The translations under genes and the position numbers were made by a program. 64,000 nucleotides of DNA, from the NCBI GenBank assembly GCA_017983495.1, contig JAGOBH010000008.1, positions 1-64,000 on the forward strand, in the 5' to 3' direction. The stretch is from Pyrinomonadaceae bacterium (GTDB taxonomy: Bacteria; Acidobacteriota; Blastocatellia; Pyrinomonadales; Pyrinomonadaceae). Under the pieces are notes generated by a model. It did no database searches. It was not told the DNA's origin and was given only the letters and a program-made list of their open reading frames with translations. Of the stretch, positions 1-12,100 are shown piece after piece (within the stretch, counting starts at the first letter, position 1; every line of letters starts with the position of its first letter).

Positions 1-12
1 TTAGATCAAATG

Positions 13-42
13 AAAATGGCAAGCCGTGCGGCTTGCCATTTT
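13..42 (-). terminator. Rho-independent-type hairpin downstream of the BNR gene
   Basis: A perfect 13-bp inverted repeat (13-25 with 30-42) closes a 4-nt loop, and the stem is flanked by A/T runs on both sides. It lies just past the stop of the minus-strand gene that ends at 70 and could also stop a plus-strand gene coming from outside the window. Confidence 0.8.
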
Positions 43-69
43 GTGTTTGGTTGAAGCGTGAATAGATCG

Positions 70-3000
70 TCAGTTCGACCAAACGGCGCCGATGCCGAGG
101 TCCCATAGTTGTTTATTCAATGCAGGGATGTCCTTGCTGAGCATCTCATCCGAACGTGACTTGAGCGTCGCCCATTCGGCGGTCAGCTTTTTGAGCAGAT
201 CGACGGACGGTTGATTGACGCGCGGAATATCACTCTCGGTCTGGTTGATCAGGAACATATAGTTTGCCGTGAATTTGTTCGGAAAGTTCTCGACGTCATC
301 ATATGCCCTTGATTTGCGCTGGACCATGTCCTCGTCCCACGCCTTCATTTTGGCCAGCAGGGCCTCGCCGTTACGTTTTACCGATGCGTATTTTTCGCCG
401 GCCGGCAGGGAAGCGAGCAAAGCTTCTAGTTGTTTCTGCTTTTCATAAAGATTGTTGACCGTGCGGTGCATTGTGGCAAGTTCGCTTTCCATTCCCGACA
501 TCGCAGCGTGATATTCGGCGTACGCCGCGGGCGTTGTCGGATATAGCGGATTTGGCAGAATATCCGCGTCGGTGGCGACGGTCTGACCGGCTATTTTCAG
601 TGTAAACCGGTATTTGCCAGGAGACGCCTTATGCCCGCTGTAACCGGCCTCAATATAGACGCCAGGCACGCCGGGCATCGTCGGATAACGCATATTCCAG
701 ACAAAACGGTTCAGCCCCTTCGACTTCGAGAGAGCCGGATCGCGGCCAGGTCCACCGTCCCATCTCTTGAATTTTGGATCTGATTTCGACGAGACAGTTC
801 TCACCAACTTGCCTTCGGCATCCGATATCTCCAGCGTGATCTCATCCGTTTTTTTCAATTCCGGCAGGTTGTAATACAGGACTATGCCATTTGCCGGATT
901 TACGCCGCTAAACTTCGACGCGCCGGAAAACTCGCGGTCAGAACTATTCAATTCGCTACTGCCGTTGACCAGATAGGCATCGGCGGGTTTGTAGATCGAA
1001 AACGCGGACATTTCACTTTTATATTGACGAATTAGCGAAAGGTCATCGAGTATCCAGAACGAACGGCCAGATGTGGCCGCGATCAGGTTGCCTTTATGAA
1101 CACGCAGATCGGTGATCGGCGTGATCGGCAGATTGAGCTGAAACGGAGTCCAGTCTTTACCGCCGTTCCACGAAATAAATACGCCTAACTCGGTGCCTGC
1201 AAAGAGCAGGTCGCGGCGGACGTCGTCTTCGCGAACGACGCGTGTAAACGCGTTTCGCGGTATGCCGTTGTCGATCCGCGTCCATGTCGCTCCGTAATCC
1301 GTCGTCTTATATAGTCCCGGAGTGTGGTCGTTGAACTTATAACGCGTCGTCGCAATATACGCCGTCGCCTTATCATAAGGCGATACTTCGATCGCGTTGA
1401 CCAGGCATTCCGCTAATCCGGGCGGCGTTACGTTCTTCCATGATGCGCCGCCATCACGTGTCACGTGGACGAGCCCATCATCGCTGCCGGTCCAGATCAC
1501 GCCTTTTTCAAGCGGCGATTCTATGACATAGGCAAGCGTACCGTAATTCTCGGCTCCGACGGCTTCGTTGGTGTACGGGCCGCCGCCTTTACCCTGCTTT
1601 TCCTTCTCATTGCGGGTCAGGTCGGGCGAAACTTCTTTCCAAGTCTTGCCCATATCGCTCGTTTTGAGCAGATACTGCGAACCGTGGTAGTAGGTGTTGG
1701 GCTCGTGCTTGCTCCAGATGATCGGAGCGTTCCAGTTGTAGCGATATTTGATATCCTTGGCGTCCATTCCGAGGTATTGGATCGGAGCAGCCATAATGTT
1801 GGTGCTTGCTTTTGCCTTGTTATCGAGAACCTCGATAGTGCCCTGATAGCTGCCGCCTAGAACGTACCGAGGATCATCGGGGTCAAACGCCAAAAACGCA
1901 CTTTCGCCACCTGCGGAAGCATACCAATCCGAGGTGCCGATCCCGCCGCTGCCAAGAGAACGGCTGGCGATCGCGACCGATGAATTGTCCTGCTGTCCTC
2001 CGTAAATGTTGTACGGAAACTGATTGTCGACGTTTATTCGGTACATTTGGGCAGTCGGCATATTGCTCTGCGTACTCCAACTTTTACCCTTGTCAAAAGT
2101 GATCGCCGATCCGCCGTCGTTTGAAATGATGAAATTATTCGAGTTGTCGGGATTGATCCACAGATCGTGATAATCGCCATGTGTGCCCGACAGCGATTCC
2201 CAAGTCTTGCCGCCGTCATTCGAACGCAGTGCAGGAGCACTTAGGACGTATATAGTGTTCTCGTTTTTCGGGTCGATGAAAAGTTCGATGTAATACCACG
2301 CACGCTGAACCAGCTCCGGTTCATCGGTGATCTGGCTCCAGTTCTTGCCGGCGTTGTTCGAAACGTACAGCCCGCGAGCGTCCTTGCTCGAATCGCTCTC
2401 GATCAACGCGTAAACCTTTTCCGGATTTGAACGGCTGACGGCAATCGACATCTTGCCCATTTCCTCAGGCAAACCCTCTTTCATCCGGTCCCAGGTTTCG
2501 CCGCTGTCGGTCGATTTATAAAGCCCGCTGCCGGGGCCGCCGCTGATCACTTTCCACGGCAAACGGCCGTGCTCCCACATTGCAGCGTAGAGAATGCGTG
2601 GATTGCTGGCATCCATCGAGATCTCGGCGGCACCTGTTTTGTCGTCGACGTAAAGGACGTTCTTCCACGTTGCTCCGCCGTCGATCGATTTGAAGATGCC
2701 GCGCTGTTGGGATTTGCTGTACAACGCACCCTGAGCCGCGACGTAAACGATGTCGGGATTCTTTGGATTTATGATAATCCGCGAAATGTGCTGGGTTAGC
2801 TCGAGCCCGATCTTTTTCCAGGTCTTTCCGGCGTCGGTCGACTTGTATACGCCGTCACCGTGATGGGTCATAACTCCGCGAACGGCGTGTTCGCCCATCC
2901 CGACGTAAACTACGTTCGGATCGCTCTCAGAAACAGCGATCGCTCCGACCGAACCGGTCTTGAAAAAACCGTCCGAGATATTTCGCCAGGTGATACCCAT

Positions 3001-3243
3001 GTCGTCGGTTTTCCAGAGACCGCCGCCCGTGGTGCCCATGTAATAAGTCTTTGAGTTGCCGACAACGCCGGTCCCGGCGACAGAACGTCCGCCGCGAAAC
3101 GGCCCGATCGAACGCCACTTTACGGGTGAGAAATAGCTGTTGAGCTCATCGGCAGAATTTGCCGGAACCTGAGAATTTGCGTTTGAAAGACAGCAGAGCA
3201 GGGCGGCAAAAATGAAAAGATGCCGAAAATTAACGAGTTTCAT
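70..3243 (-). CDS. Secreted BNR/sortilin-type beta-propeller protein
   Basis: This 1057-residue protein starts with a cleavable-looking signal peptide (residues 1-25). About eleven Asp-box (BNR) motifs of the form S/T-x-D-x-G-x-T/S-W follow along residues 60-750, as in VPS10/sortilin-like and YCF48-like propellers that bind or process polymers at the cell surface. The last 300 residues hold a beta-sandwich segment resembling FlgD/Ig-like C-terminal domains and then a helical tail. No glycosidase catalytic pair can be assigned from motifs, so 'glycosyl hydrolase', a common database label for this family, is not proven. The gene stands alone between a hairpin terminator and the kinase gene upstream of it (about 120 bp gap). 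Confidence 0.85.
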   Translation of the reverse strand: MKLVNFRHLFIFAALLCCLSNANSQVPANSADELNSYFSPVKWRSIGPFRGGRSVAGTGVVGNSKTYYMGTTGGGLWKTDDMGITWRNISDGFFKTGSVGAIAVSESDPNVVYVGMGEHAVRGVMTHHGDGVYKSTDAGKTWKKIGLELTQHISRIIINPKNPDIVYVAAQGALYSKSQQRGIFKSIDGGATWKNVLYVDDKTGAAEISMDASNPRILYAAMWEHGRLPWKVISGGPGSGLYKSTDSGETWDRMKEGLPEEMGKMSIAVSRSNPEKVYALIESDSSKDARGLYVSNNAGKNWSQITDEPELVQRAWYYIELFIDPKNENTIYVLSAPALRSNDGGKTWESLSGTHGDYHDLWINPDNSNNFIISNDGGSAITFDKGKSWSTQSNMPTAQMYRINVDNQFPYNIYGGQQDNSSVAIASRSLGSGGIGTSDWYASAGGESAFLAFDPDDPRYVLGGSYQGTIEVLDNKAKASTNIMAAPIQYLGMDAKDIKYRYNWNAPIIWSKHEPNTYYHGSQYLLKTSDMGKTWKEVSPDLTRNEKEKQGKGGGPYTNEAVGAENYGTLAYVIESPLEKGVIWTGSDDGLVHVTRDGGASWKNVTPPGLAECLVNAIEVSPYDKATAYIATTRYKFNDHTPGLYKTTDYGATWTRIDNGIPRNAFTRVVREDDVRRDLLFAGTELGVFISWNGGKDWTPFQLNLPITPITDLRVHKGNLIAATSGRSFWILDDLSLIRQYKSEMSAFSIYKPADAYLVNGSSELNSSDREFSGASKFSGVNPANGIVLYYNLPELKKTDEITLEISDAEGKLVRTVSSKSDPKFKRWDGGPGRDPALSKSKGLNRFVWNMRYPTMPGVPGVYIEAGYSGHKASPGKYRFTLKIAGQTVATDADILPNPLYPTTPAAYAEYHAAMSGMESELATMHRTVNNLYEKQKQLEALLASLPAGEKYASVKRNGEALLAKMKAWDEDMVQRKSRAYDDVENFPNKFTANYMFLINQTESDIPRVNQPSVDLLKKLTAEWATLKSRSDEMLSKDIPALNKQLWDLGIGAVWSN

Positions 3244-3366
3244 TGTTCTCGAACGACACGCAGCACGCGTACCGGTTTCTCCTTAGTGAATTAGTACAAA
3301 TGCGCCGAACAGTAAAGCTTGGAATTGGACGGGATGATTATAAACGAAAATCGCGAAAAGTCCGAC

Positions 3367-5961
3367 CTACAGCGGAGCGAGAGCCGCCTCGATCTCACTT
3401 AAAAGCTTGTTATCCCATTTTCCGAGAGCATTCTGTTGACGGAGTTCGTTTACGATCGAGAGTGCACGTTCGAGACTCTGCTTGGCGGTACGATCTTCTC
3501 CGAGTTTTGCGGCCATCACGCCGACGCTTTTTAGCGACTGTGCCAGATCACGGCGAGCCAGCGTATTTTTATCGTCACGCTGAGCGATCTTTTCAAACAA
3601 CACCGCAGAATTCTGATACTTGAGCATCGCGTCGGCAAAGTTCGCTCGCTTTTCGCTTGTGTCGCCCATCCGCACATAGAGCATTGCCAGGTCGCGTACG
3701 TAGGCGTCGTTTTTGGGGTCATCCGCGATCAACGCATTGAACATCGATTCGGTCCTGGTAAGCTGGCGGTAACCGTCGTCCAAATTACCGGAAAGTGAAA
3801 GCAGCAGGCCAAGTCGCGAACCGGATTTTGCCAGATTATGACGAGCCTGAGCGTCAGCCTTATCGGCTTCGACGGCACGTTCGGCGATCGCCAACTGTTT
3901 TCTGGCATAATCGAGCGACCTCTTTGGATCGGCTTCTTCGTAAATACTGCTGGCCAAACCATAGGTTTGCCAAGTGAGGGCAAGCACCCCTGAGTCGTTT
4001 GGGAACTTTGAAGATAATGCTTCGGCGAGAATAACGGCCTTTTGCATTTCGGTCTCGGCTTCACTCTGATTGCCGTCCCAAGACAGAGCGTTTCCGAGAT
4101 AAAAGAATGCTCGTGTCTGGAGCCTTTTGACCTCGACTGATTCCTGATCCAGTCCCGAAAGGCTCTCAACCGCCGCTCGAAACAGCGGAATGCCAACCGA
4201 GTACTGGTTGTTATTGGAGTAGATCTGAGCGTGTTCGATCCCGGCTTCGATCTGGGCGAGTTTCAGTTCGGTCGAGGACGGGTTGGCGGCGATCAGGTCG
4301 CGATAGATCGCGAGCCCCGCTTCGGCATCGGTTATCGCACCGGAAATGTCATTTTGTTTGCTTCGGATAAGACTCGTCGATTGGAGATTTTTTGCCTCTA
4401 ACCGAAGATCATCGGTGGATCGTGAAATTGTATGCCGGATGGCGAGAGCCTTTTGGTAACTCGCGATCGCACCGGCAAACTGACTCAGGTTCGGTTTGTT
4501 AGGATTTCCCTGAAGGTCGCCGACCTTTTCATAAGCCGCGGCAAGTTCGGCCTGCAATCCCGGATCACCGGACGATTCATTGGCGAGCGAATCGAGATAT
4601 TCGAGTGCACGTGTGACGACCGCCTCGCGGGCCTCGGTCGCCCCGATCAGGCGCTCGATCTTTGGCGTTATTTCAAACAGCAGCGAGTTTGAGAGTTTCC
4701 TGACGTCCTGAAATCGCTGTTCCGCACGGTCGCGTTCGCGGCGGGCGACATTTGCCTGCCAGAGCGTGAAAACGATGCCTGTAATGATCGATAAAACGAC
4801 GAGCGTTCCTGCGGCGACGCCGATCTTATGACGATTCAGGAATTTGCCGGCCCGATAACCAAGTGTGTTCGGGCGTGCGATCACCGGGCGGCCGTCGAGA
4901 TGGCGTTCGATGTCCCCGGCAAGATCCTCGACCGAGCGATATCGACGATCTGGTTCTTTCCGGAGAGCCATCAAGGCAATATTATCGAGATCGCCCCTTA
5001 GTCCGCGGGGTTCCGGGCCGCTCGCATGATGGGAAGGCAGCAAGCTTGGCGGTATCGGTTGGCTCGTATTTATCGTCTGAAGAACTTCGTCAAAGCTCTT
5101 GTTCTCGAGGTCCAGCGGCTTTGATCCGGTAAGCAATTCGTAAAAAACAACACCTAAAGAGTAAATGTCGCTGGCAGTAGTGATGTGCCTACCGGTTATC
5201 TGTTCGGGCGAGGCGTAAGCCGGCGTAAAAGCCCGAACTGCTGTTTGAGTCTTAGACGCGTCCGATTCGAACGCTTTTGCAAGGCCGAAATCGAGCAGCT
5301 TTGGCTCGCCGTCGCCGGTTACCACGATGTTTGACGGCTTGATGTCACGATGGACAACCAAATTGCGGTGAGCGTATGCGACGGCCGAACACACCTTGAG
5401 AAATAACCTCAAACGCTGATCTATCGAGAGGTTTTCGGACCCGGCGTATTCGGTCAACGGTACCCCGTCAACAAACTCCATTGCGATGAAGGGCTCACCG
5501 AGGTCGGAGACACCACCGTCGTAAAGAGACGCGATATTCGGATGATTGAGCCCGGCAAGTATCTGGCGTTCAGAACGAAATCGCTCGATGATCGCTGAGT
5601 CGGCGATCGATTGCCTGACTAGTTTCAATGCGACAGCCTGGTCAAATTCACCGTCATCGCGATGAGCCAAGAACACCGTGCCCATCCCGCCGTGGCCGAT
5701 CTCACGGACGATCCGATAATTTCCAAATCGCTTTCCCGTAAGGTCGACGCTCGTTTCGGCGACCTGCTTGCCCAGGTCGATCACGTTGTCCTCGATAAGA
5801 TTGCGAGTCGCGTCATTTGCCGCAAGCAGGGAAATGACCTCGCGTTCGAGGGCCTCATCGTCACCGCATGCATCGCGTACAAAAGACAACCGCCCGGATG
5901 CCGGCAATTCGACGGCTTCCGCGAAAATGTCTTTTAGTTTTTCCCTGTCGAGCTCGCTCAT
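3367..5961 (-). CDS. Serine/threonine protein kinase with TPR C-terminal half
   Basis: A Hanks-type kinase domain covers about residues 75-345. The glycine loop (GHGGMG), ATP-binding Lys113, catalytic HRDIKPSN with Asp206, and DFG with Asp224 are all intact, so it should be active. One transmembrane helix follows near residue 385, then about 450 residues of tetratricopeptide-like helices that probably face outwards and bind partners or ligands. The family is expanded in Acidobacteriota and often controls ECF sigma factors. An ATG at 5961 is preferred over a TTG three codons upstream because the family begins close to S-E-L-D and a GGGA lies just before it. The gene is divergent from the giant gene at 6127, and a palindrome sits in the shared spacer. 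Confidence 0.92.
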   Translation of the reverse strand: MSELDREKLKDIFAEAVELPASGRLSFVRDACGDDEALEREVISLLAANDATRNLIEDNVIDLGKQVAETSVDLTGKRFGNYRIVREIGHGGMGTVFLAHRDDGEFDQAVALKLVRQSIADSAIIERFRSERQILAGLNHPNIASLYDGGVSDLGEPFIAMEFVDGVPLTEYAGSENLSIDQRLRLFLKVCSAVAYAHRNLVVHRDIKPSNIVVTGDGEPKLLDFGLAKAFESDASKTQTAVRAFTPAYASPEQITGRHITTASDIYSLGVVFYELLTGSKPLDLENKSFDEVLQTINTSQPIPPSLLPSHHASGPEPRGLRGDLDNIALMALRKEPDRRYRSVEDLAGDIERHLDGRPVIARPNTLGYRAGKFLNRHKIGVAAGTLVVLSIITGIVFTLWQANVARRERDRAEQRFQDVRKLSNSLLFEITPKIERLIGATEAREAVVTRALEYLDSLANESSGDPGLQAELAAAYEKVGDLQGNPNKPNLSQFAGAIASYQKALAIRHTISRSTDDLRLEAKNLQSTSLIRSKQNDISGAITDAEAGLAIYRDLIAANPSSTELKLAQIEAGIEHAQIYSNNNQYSVGIPLFRAAVESLSGLDQESVEVKRLQTRAFFYLGNALSWDGNQSEAETEMQKAVILAEALSSKFPNDSGVLALTWQTYGLASSIYEEADPKRSLDYARKQLAIAERAVEADKADAQARHNLAKSGSRLGLLLSLSGNLDDGYRQLTRTESMFNALIADDPKNDAYVRDLAMLYVRMGDTSEKRANFADAMLKYQNSAVLFEKIAQRDDKNTLARRDLAQSLKSVGVMAAKLGEDRTAKQSLERALSIVNELRQQNALGKWDNKLLSEIEAALAPL

Positions 5962-6056
5962 TGGTCCCAATATCGAATCCGGAAAAGACGAGTGTTTTCA
6001 GGATTATACAAGCAATTACAGCCGATTGGAAAAAATTAGAAATGCTTGGGCGCTTT

Positions 6057-6083
6057 TACCCAATTTGTACGCCTTATTGGGTA
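6057..6083. promoter_or_regulatory. Inverted repeat in divergent promoter region, candidate operator
   Basis: TACCCAAT, an 11-nt spacer and then ATTGGGTA form a perfect 8-bp dyad between the kinase gene (minus) and the giant surface-protein gene (plus). The half-site spacing of about two helical turns is typical of dimeric regulator sites. No T-tract follows, so a terminator is unlikely. The regulator is unknown. Confidence 0.4.
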
Positions 6084-6126
6084 GAAACCGTTACATCTTG
6101 CGTTTGTTTGAGAGGGAGAGACCGTC

Positions 6127-9100
6127 ATGGCCATAGAATCGAAGAGCCGCTTTCGTTGGAACTTTACCGTTTTGTTCGCAGTCGCGATATTTTGTATCGC
6201 CGGATTTGCAGTGTCCCGAACCGCATTTTCGAGCAGTGGAAGCGGCACCTCGGCGTCGGGCGTTGGAGCAACGCCTCGCGCCAAACAAACTGTTCCGCGC
6301 ACATTCGTCAAGGACGGGAACACGTCAAAACAGGTCTCGCCGGCCGCTGTTCGGGGTGAACTTGTTTTCGGCATCGGAGGTTATGCCTCCAATCTGTTTG
6401 CTGTAACAAACGTCGGTACCACCAATGATCTAACGAATCTCACGTATTCAATAGAACGGAATCCAGTATTTTCGCCTGACGGCAATAAGATACTGTTCAC
6501 TAGCTACCGCGATGGTGAATTCGGCTCAGGATACCAAGAGATCTACTCGATGAACCCGAATGGATCCGACCAAACGCGATTGACCACGAGTGATTGCAAT
6601 TTGGCGAACTACACGTTCACACCTGATTCCAGCAAGATCGCTTTTATTTGTAACGGCAACCTCTCAACGATGAATGCCGACGGCAGCGGAGTTGTTTTGA
6701 TAGCCGATTTCGAAAACCAGATCACCGAACCGCAGTATTCACCGGATGGCACAAAGATAATTTTCATTTACGACGGCTCGATCTGGCGGATAGATACGGA
6801 CGGGCAGAATGGTGCCGAGCTTGGCAATCCAGGCGGTAAAGAAAGGGCTCGCTACTCGCCTGACGGAAGCAAGATAGTCTTTTCGGCAAATAGCGACATT
6901 TATGCGATGAACGCCGACGGGACGAACGAGGTGACGTTGATCGACAACGCGTACTATCTCGACCAGCCCGACTTTTCACCCGACGGCACGAAGCTATTGA
7001 TGTCGTGCCAATCCGGCGGCCACAATTACTGCACATCGGATGCGGACGGCGGCAATTTTGCACCGCTCGGTGGATCGATCCTCGAACGTTCATATGCTGC
7101 CTGGAGCCCAGACAGCTCGACTATCGCATTTATCGCCCGAAACAACGCAACCAACACGTACGGCATTTACACGGCAACGATCGGCGGAGAGCCGCAACTT
7201 GTGTATCTCGAAAATCCCGGCACGCCGATGAATTATCTTGCGTGGCAGTCTGAATGTCCCGGCTCGGCGACGCCCACACCGACCCCGACCCCGACCGGAA
7301 CCCAAATTCCCGGCCTCATCTCCGAATGGAATGCTAATAGCTTAAATGCTGACGATTCTCAGGGCATAAACCATGGCCAGTTCATCGACAACGCGGTCTT
7401 GATCAACCCCGGAAAACGGGGGCTCGGATTCTATTTTCCAGGCAATGGCGGATACATCAACGTACCGGACAGCAACTCGCTTGACGTGCAGACCGGCGAC
7501 TATACACTGTCGACCTGGTTCTCTCCCATGAGCTCGGCCGAACATTATGTCGCGGGTAAAGGAGCGTGCAGTGGCGGCGGGTCAAATTTCTATATTGGTG
7601 TTGATGCCAGTTTCAATCCATTTATCGACATCAGTCATTCGAGCGGCGGTTCGCGTGTCGGTTCGGGCGGATTTACTCTGTCCCAGGATGTCTGGCATCA
7701 CCTGTTGTTAAAGAAAGAAGGAACGTCATTCACGCTTTACGTCGATAATGTCTTGGCAATATCGCATACCGAAAGCGGGACGATGGACACCAGCGATCAG
7801 CCATTCACACTCGGCAAGGGCATCGGCTGCTCGCCGCCGCAACTTACGACAAATGGCGGTGTTGACGAGGTGTTGCTGTTTGGCCGGGCCCTGAATACCC
7901 AAGAGATCGGGGCGATCTATAACGGTTACGTGCCTCCCATCGGGGCGACGCCGACGCCAACGCCGACAAATAGCGGCTTAGTCGGTTTTTGGCGTGCAAA
8001 CGACAGCGCGGCCGATTCGTCCGGGACAAACCACGGCATGCTCGAAGGGAACACTCATTATTCGGCCGGCCATCAGGGAAATGCGTTTGATTTCGACGGA
8101 GGCGGTGACCGTGTCCGCGTGCTGGATAATGGGAACGACATTTTGGATGTTCAGACCGGTGATTTTACCGTCGCGGCTTGGGTCTACATTAGGTCCAATG
8201 GTACGCACTTTATTGCCGGAAAAGAACTTGATAACGGTTCGTACTCGCTAAAGGTCCAGGGCCAGGCACTCTATTTTTACCTGCTCAAGGACGGTAACTA
8301 CCAATATATCAATACCGGCGATGACGTTACCCTCAACACATGGCATCACGTCGCTGGCGTACGCAGCAATGGCATGATCAGGGTGTACGTTGACGGCGGG
8401 GAGCGCTCTAGCACGACATTTACCGATTCGTTGGTTCCCAATTCCAACGATTTCACCATTGGCGGACCGATCTATGGAACGACGCCTCAGCCCGATACGG
8501 ACGGACTGATTGACGACGTTCGCCTATACAACCGCGGCCTGGATAGTACAGAGATGATGTCGATCTACAACGATACGGGATTCGCTCCTATTTACGATGT
8601 CTCCCGCCGCAACAAGCAGGGCCTGACGGATCTGGTCTGTCAGGCACCCGCTGATCCGGCGGTCGAACTCAGGGTCAATTATCCACATCCGATTGCAGCC
8701 GGCCGACAAACGAGCGTGAATGTTCGGCTAAAGGACTATGCTCCGGCTGGAGGAACCACGGTCAGCCTTGCGTATTCCGATGCCGGCATCGCGTCCGGCC
8801 CACTGAGCGTAACCGTTCCCGAAGGTAACAACGAGTCGAATTTCGACATTACTACCACCTTGAGCTCCGATTTTCGAAGCAGCGACGTGACGGCCACTCT
8901 CAATACTGAATCCGCACGTGTGACTGTTACGGTCTGGCCGGCAGCCCCTGAAGTTGCGGTTTCAAATCTTGCAGCTCCAACGGATGTAGATATTATCGCC
9001 GACTTTTCGGCTAGCTGGACCGTGACGAACAATGGCCAGGCACCGACAAACAGCTATCGCCAGGACACATTCTTTCTATCAACTGACAATCAGCTGTTCA

Positions 9101-12100
9101 ATGACCCCAATGACAGGGTGGTCGGCCGCTCTTACGATAACAACGGCGTTCTCGCTCCGGGACAGTCAAAGAGCATGACGTTTGGAAACGTCAATATTCC
9201 CGCATCGTACGTCCCGACGGATGGAACTTATTATTTGTTCGTCCTTATTGGCGATGCCGGCACCGTGCAGGAAAGAAATGGCAACTTCGCCGACAACTTC
9301 ATGTCCGTCCCGATCACGGTTCATCGAAATTTGCCGGATCTGGTGGCACTAAATGTCCAAGGGCCCATAGAGATCGAGCCGAATGTTACATTCTCGGTCA
9401 GTTGGGATGTCAAGAATCAGGGCAGCCGGGCGATCACGGCCGGGTCCAATCACTACGTATATTTTTCGTACGATAATATCGTCGGAAATGCGGACGATGT
9501 CGGCATTACGTTCCGCCGCCTCGGTGCGATCGAGATCAACGAAACGCAGTCGTTCTCACAGCAATTCTCCCTGCCGACCGTTCCGGCCAAACCGTCGAGC
9601 GACGGCCTGTTTTATGTAAAAGTCGACCAGGCGAACGAGATCTACGAAGACGTTCCGGGCGGGCCCGCGGAGATCAACAACGTCACCTCAACGCCGGTTC
9701 GGTTCGAATACCGCGTCCCTGATCTGCAGGTAACATCTGTCACACCGCCGACAGAGGTCGAGAGCGATACCGAGTTTGCTCTCAACTGGACAACTCAAAA
9801 TGCCGGCACCAAGGCGACGATAGCAATGACGGAGCGTGTATATTTTTCGACTGACAATGTCGTTAGCGGAAACGACGCGCTAATCGGGTCATTTGATCTA
9901 AGTCAGGCGTTGGCTCCGGGCGAATCGGTAAACCGGAGTCAGAACGTCACGATCCCGACCAATTCAATTGCCACCACCGGCAACTACTACGTATATGTCG
10001 TGACCGACCTCTTTAACGCTATCGATGAAGGCGCGAATGAAAGCAACAACACGACATTTAGTCCGCTGAGAGTACGTCGTCTGCTTCGCCCGGATCTCCA
10101 GGTTACCAATATTACGGCACCGGCGACAGCCTTCTTTGGCCAGGAGATACAGATCCAGTGGACAGTAGCGAACAACGGAAACGGGCCGACCAACGCAGCG
10201 AACTGGCAAGATGATCTGTATTTGGGACTTAATCAGTCTCTGAATGGCGCGACACGACTGGTTACTGCGTCGAATATCAGCTTCCTGAACGCTGGAGAGA
10301 GTTACATCGCGACGGCAACGGTCAGGATTCCTCGTGGACTGAACGGATCATACGGAATTATCGTCAAGACGGATAAGGACGGCACTGTAAACGAAGAAAG
10401 CGAAATCAATAATGTGACGAGTAAGCCGATCACACTCAATGTCCCGCTATTGCCGGACCTAGGTGTTTCTAATGTACAAGCCCCGGCCGAGGGATTCAGC
10501 GGGCAGCCGATCGCCGTCTCCTGGACAGTAACCAACAGCGGTGGGCTTGCCACGCCATTAAATGAAGCGACTTGGCGGGACGCGATCTACCTTTCCACAG
10601 ACGCTGCGTTCAGCGGTGACGACCGTTACATCGGTTTTCGTGAGCGGACAGGTGCTCTTGCAGTGAATGGTTCATATACCGTGGCAAATTTCAGCGTCGA
10701 TCTGCCAAATGACGTATTTGGAAATTATTACGTGTTTGTAAAGGCCGATCACTACGATCAGGTATATGAGTTCACATCGGAAAACAACAATACCGATCAC
10801 GATCGGATTGGCGATGGGTCGCCGATGAACGTGATCGGCACCCCGCCAGACCTGGTAATTTTGAATCAGCAGATCACTGCTCCGGCAACGGCTCTCGCAG
10901 GAAACACTATCACCGTCTCTTATGTCGAAAAAAACCAGGGGGCGTTCGACGCAGTTGGCAACTGGCGTGATGAACTGTTTCTGTCAACGGACCAAACGAT
11001 CGATGAATCTGACATTCTTCTCGGATCGCAAGTACGTAACGGAAACCCTGCCGGGCAGCAGTTTGTCGCGAGTTTTGACGTGACGATACCGACGTGTTTG
11101 CAGGGAACGTACTATCTGCTCGGCCGAACAGACTCAAATAACACGATCTTTGAATTTAATCCGGGCGGCGATGCGGAATCAAATAATCTTGCCAACCCAA
11201 AGGCGATAGAACTTTCGAGTTTTGCACCCGACCTGCGCGTTACGGCCATAACGATACCGCCGGTGGTACTAAATGGAGCAATGCCGATCTCCTGGACCGT
11301 TCAAAATTTTGGAACGGCTGCGACGACGCAGTCGAATTGGAATGACCGGATCTTTTTGCTGACAGGCAATCAGGTCATCACTCTCGGTTCCTTTGCTCAT
11401 CAGGGCAGTTTGGCGATAAACGGACAATACTCACAGAATCAGATCGTTTACATACCGCTCTATCTGGAGGGAAGCTTCCAGATCTTCGTTCGAACGGACG
11501 ACAGCAATTTCGTACCGGAATGTGCCTTTGACCTGAACAACGATGATTATCGCGTGGCCGACATTCAGCAAGATCTTCCAGACATGCGGTCGGGTGCTTT
11601 GAACGGGCCCGGCACCGCTACCCTGGGAAGTTCGGTCAACGTCAGTTGGAACGGCGGCAATTTTGGAGCCGCGATGTCCCAATCAACGTCGTGGGTCGAT
11701 ACGATCTATCTTTCGTCAGACCCGATCTATAGCGGGGGCGACACCCCCGTCGGCAGCAAGGTTACGTCTGCGACCCTCATCAACGGACAATCGTATGGAG
11801 CGAACACGAGCATTACGGTTCCTAATGTTCTTCCCGGAAACTACTATCTTGTCGTGAATGCCGACAGCGCCAACAATGTCGAAGAAGGTGTTAACGAAGG
11901 CAACAATGGTTCGACAGGTATCCCGATCACGCTGACCGTTCCGGATGTCGATCTTACGGTTTCGGCTTTGTCCGCGAACCCGATTTTATATTCAGGCCAG
12001 TTAGCGAACGTATCCTGGACAATAACCAATAACGGAGCGAACCCGACCGTCACAAATTCTTGGGCCGATTACGTGATCTTGTCGCGCGACTCGGTAGTCG

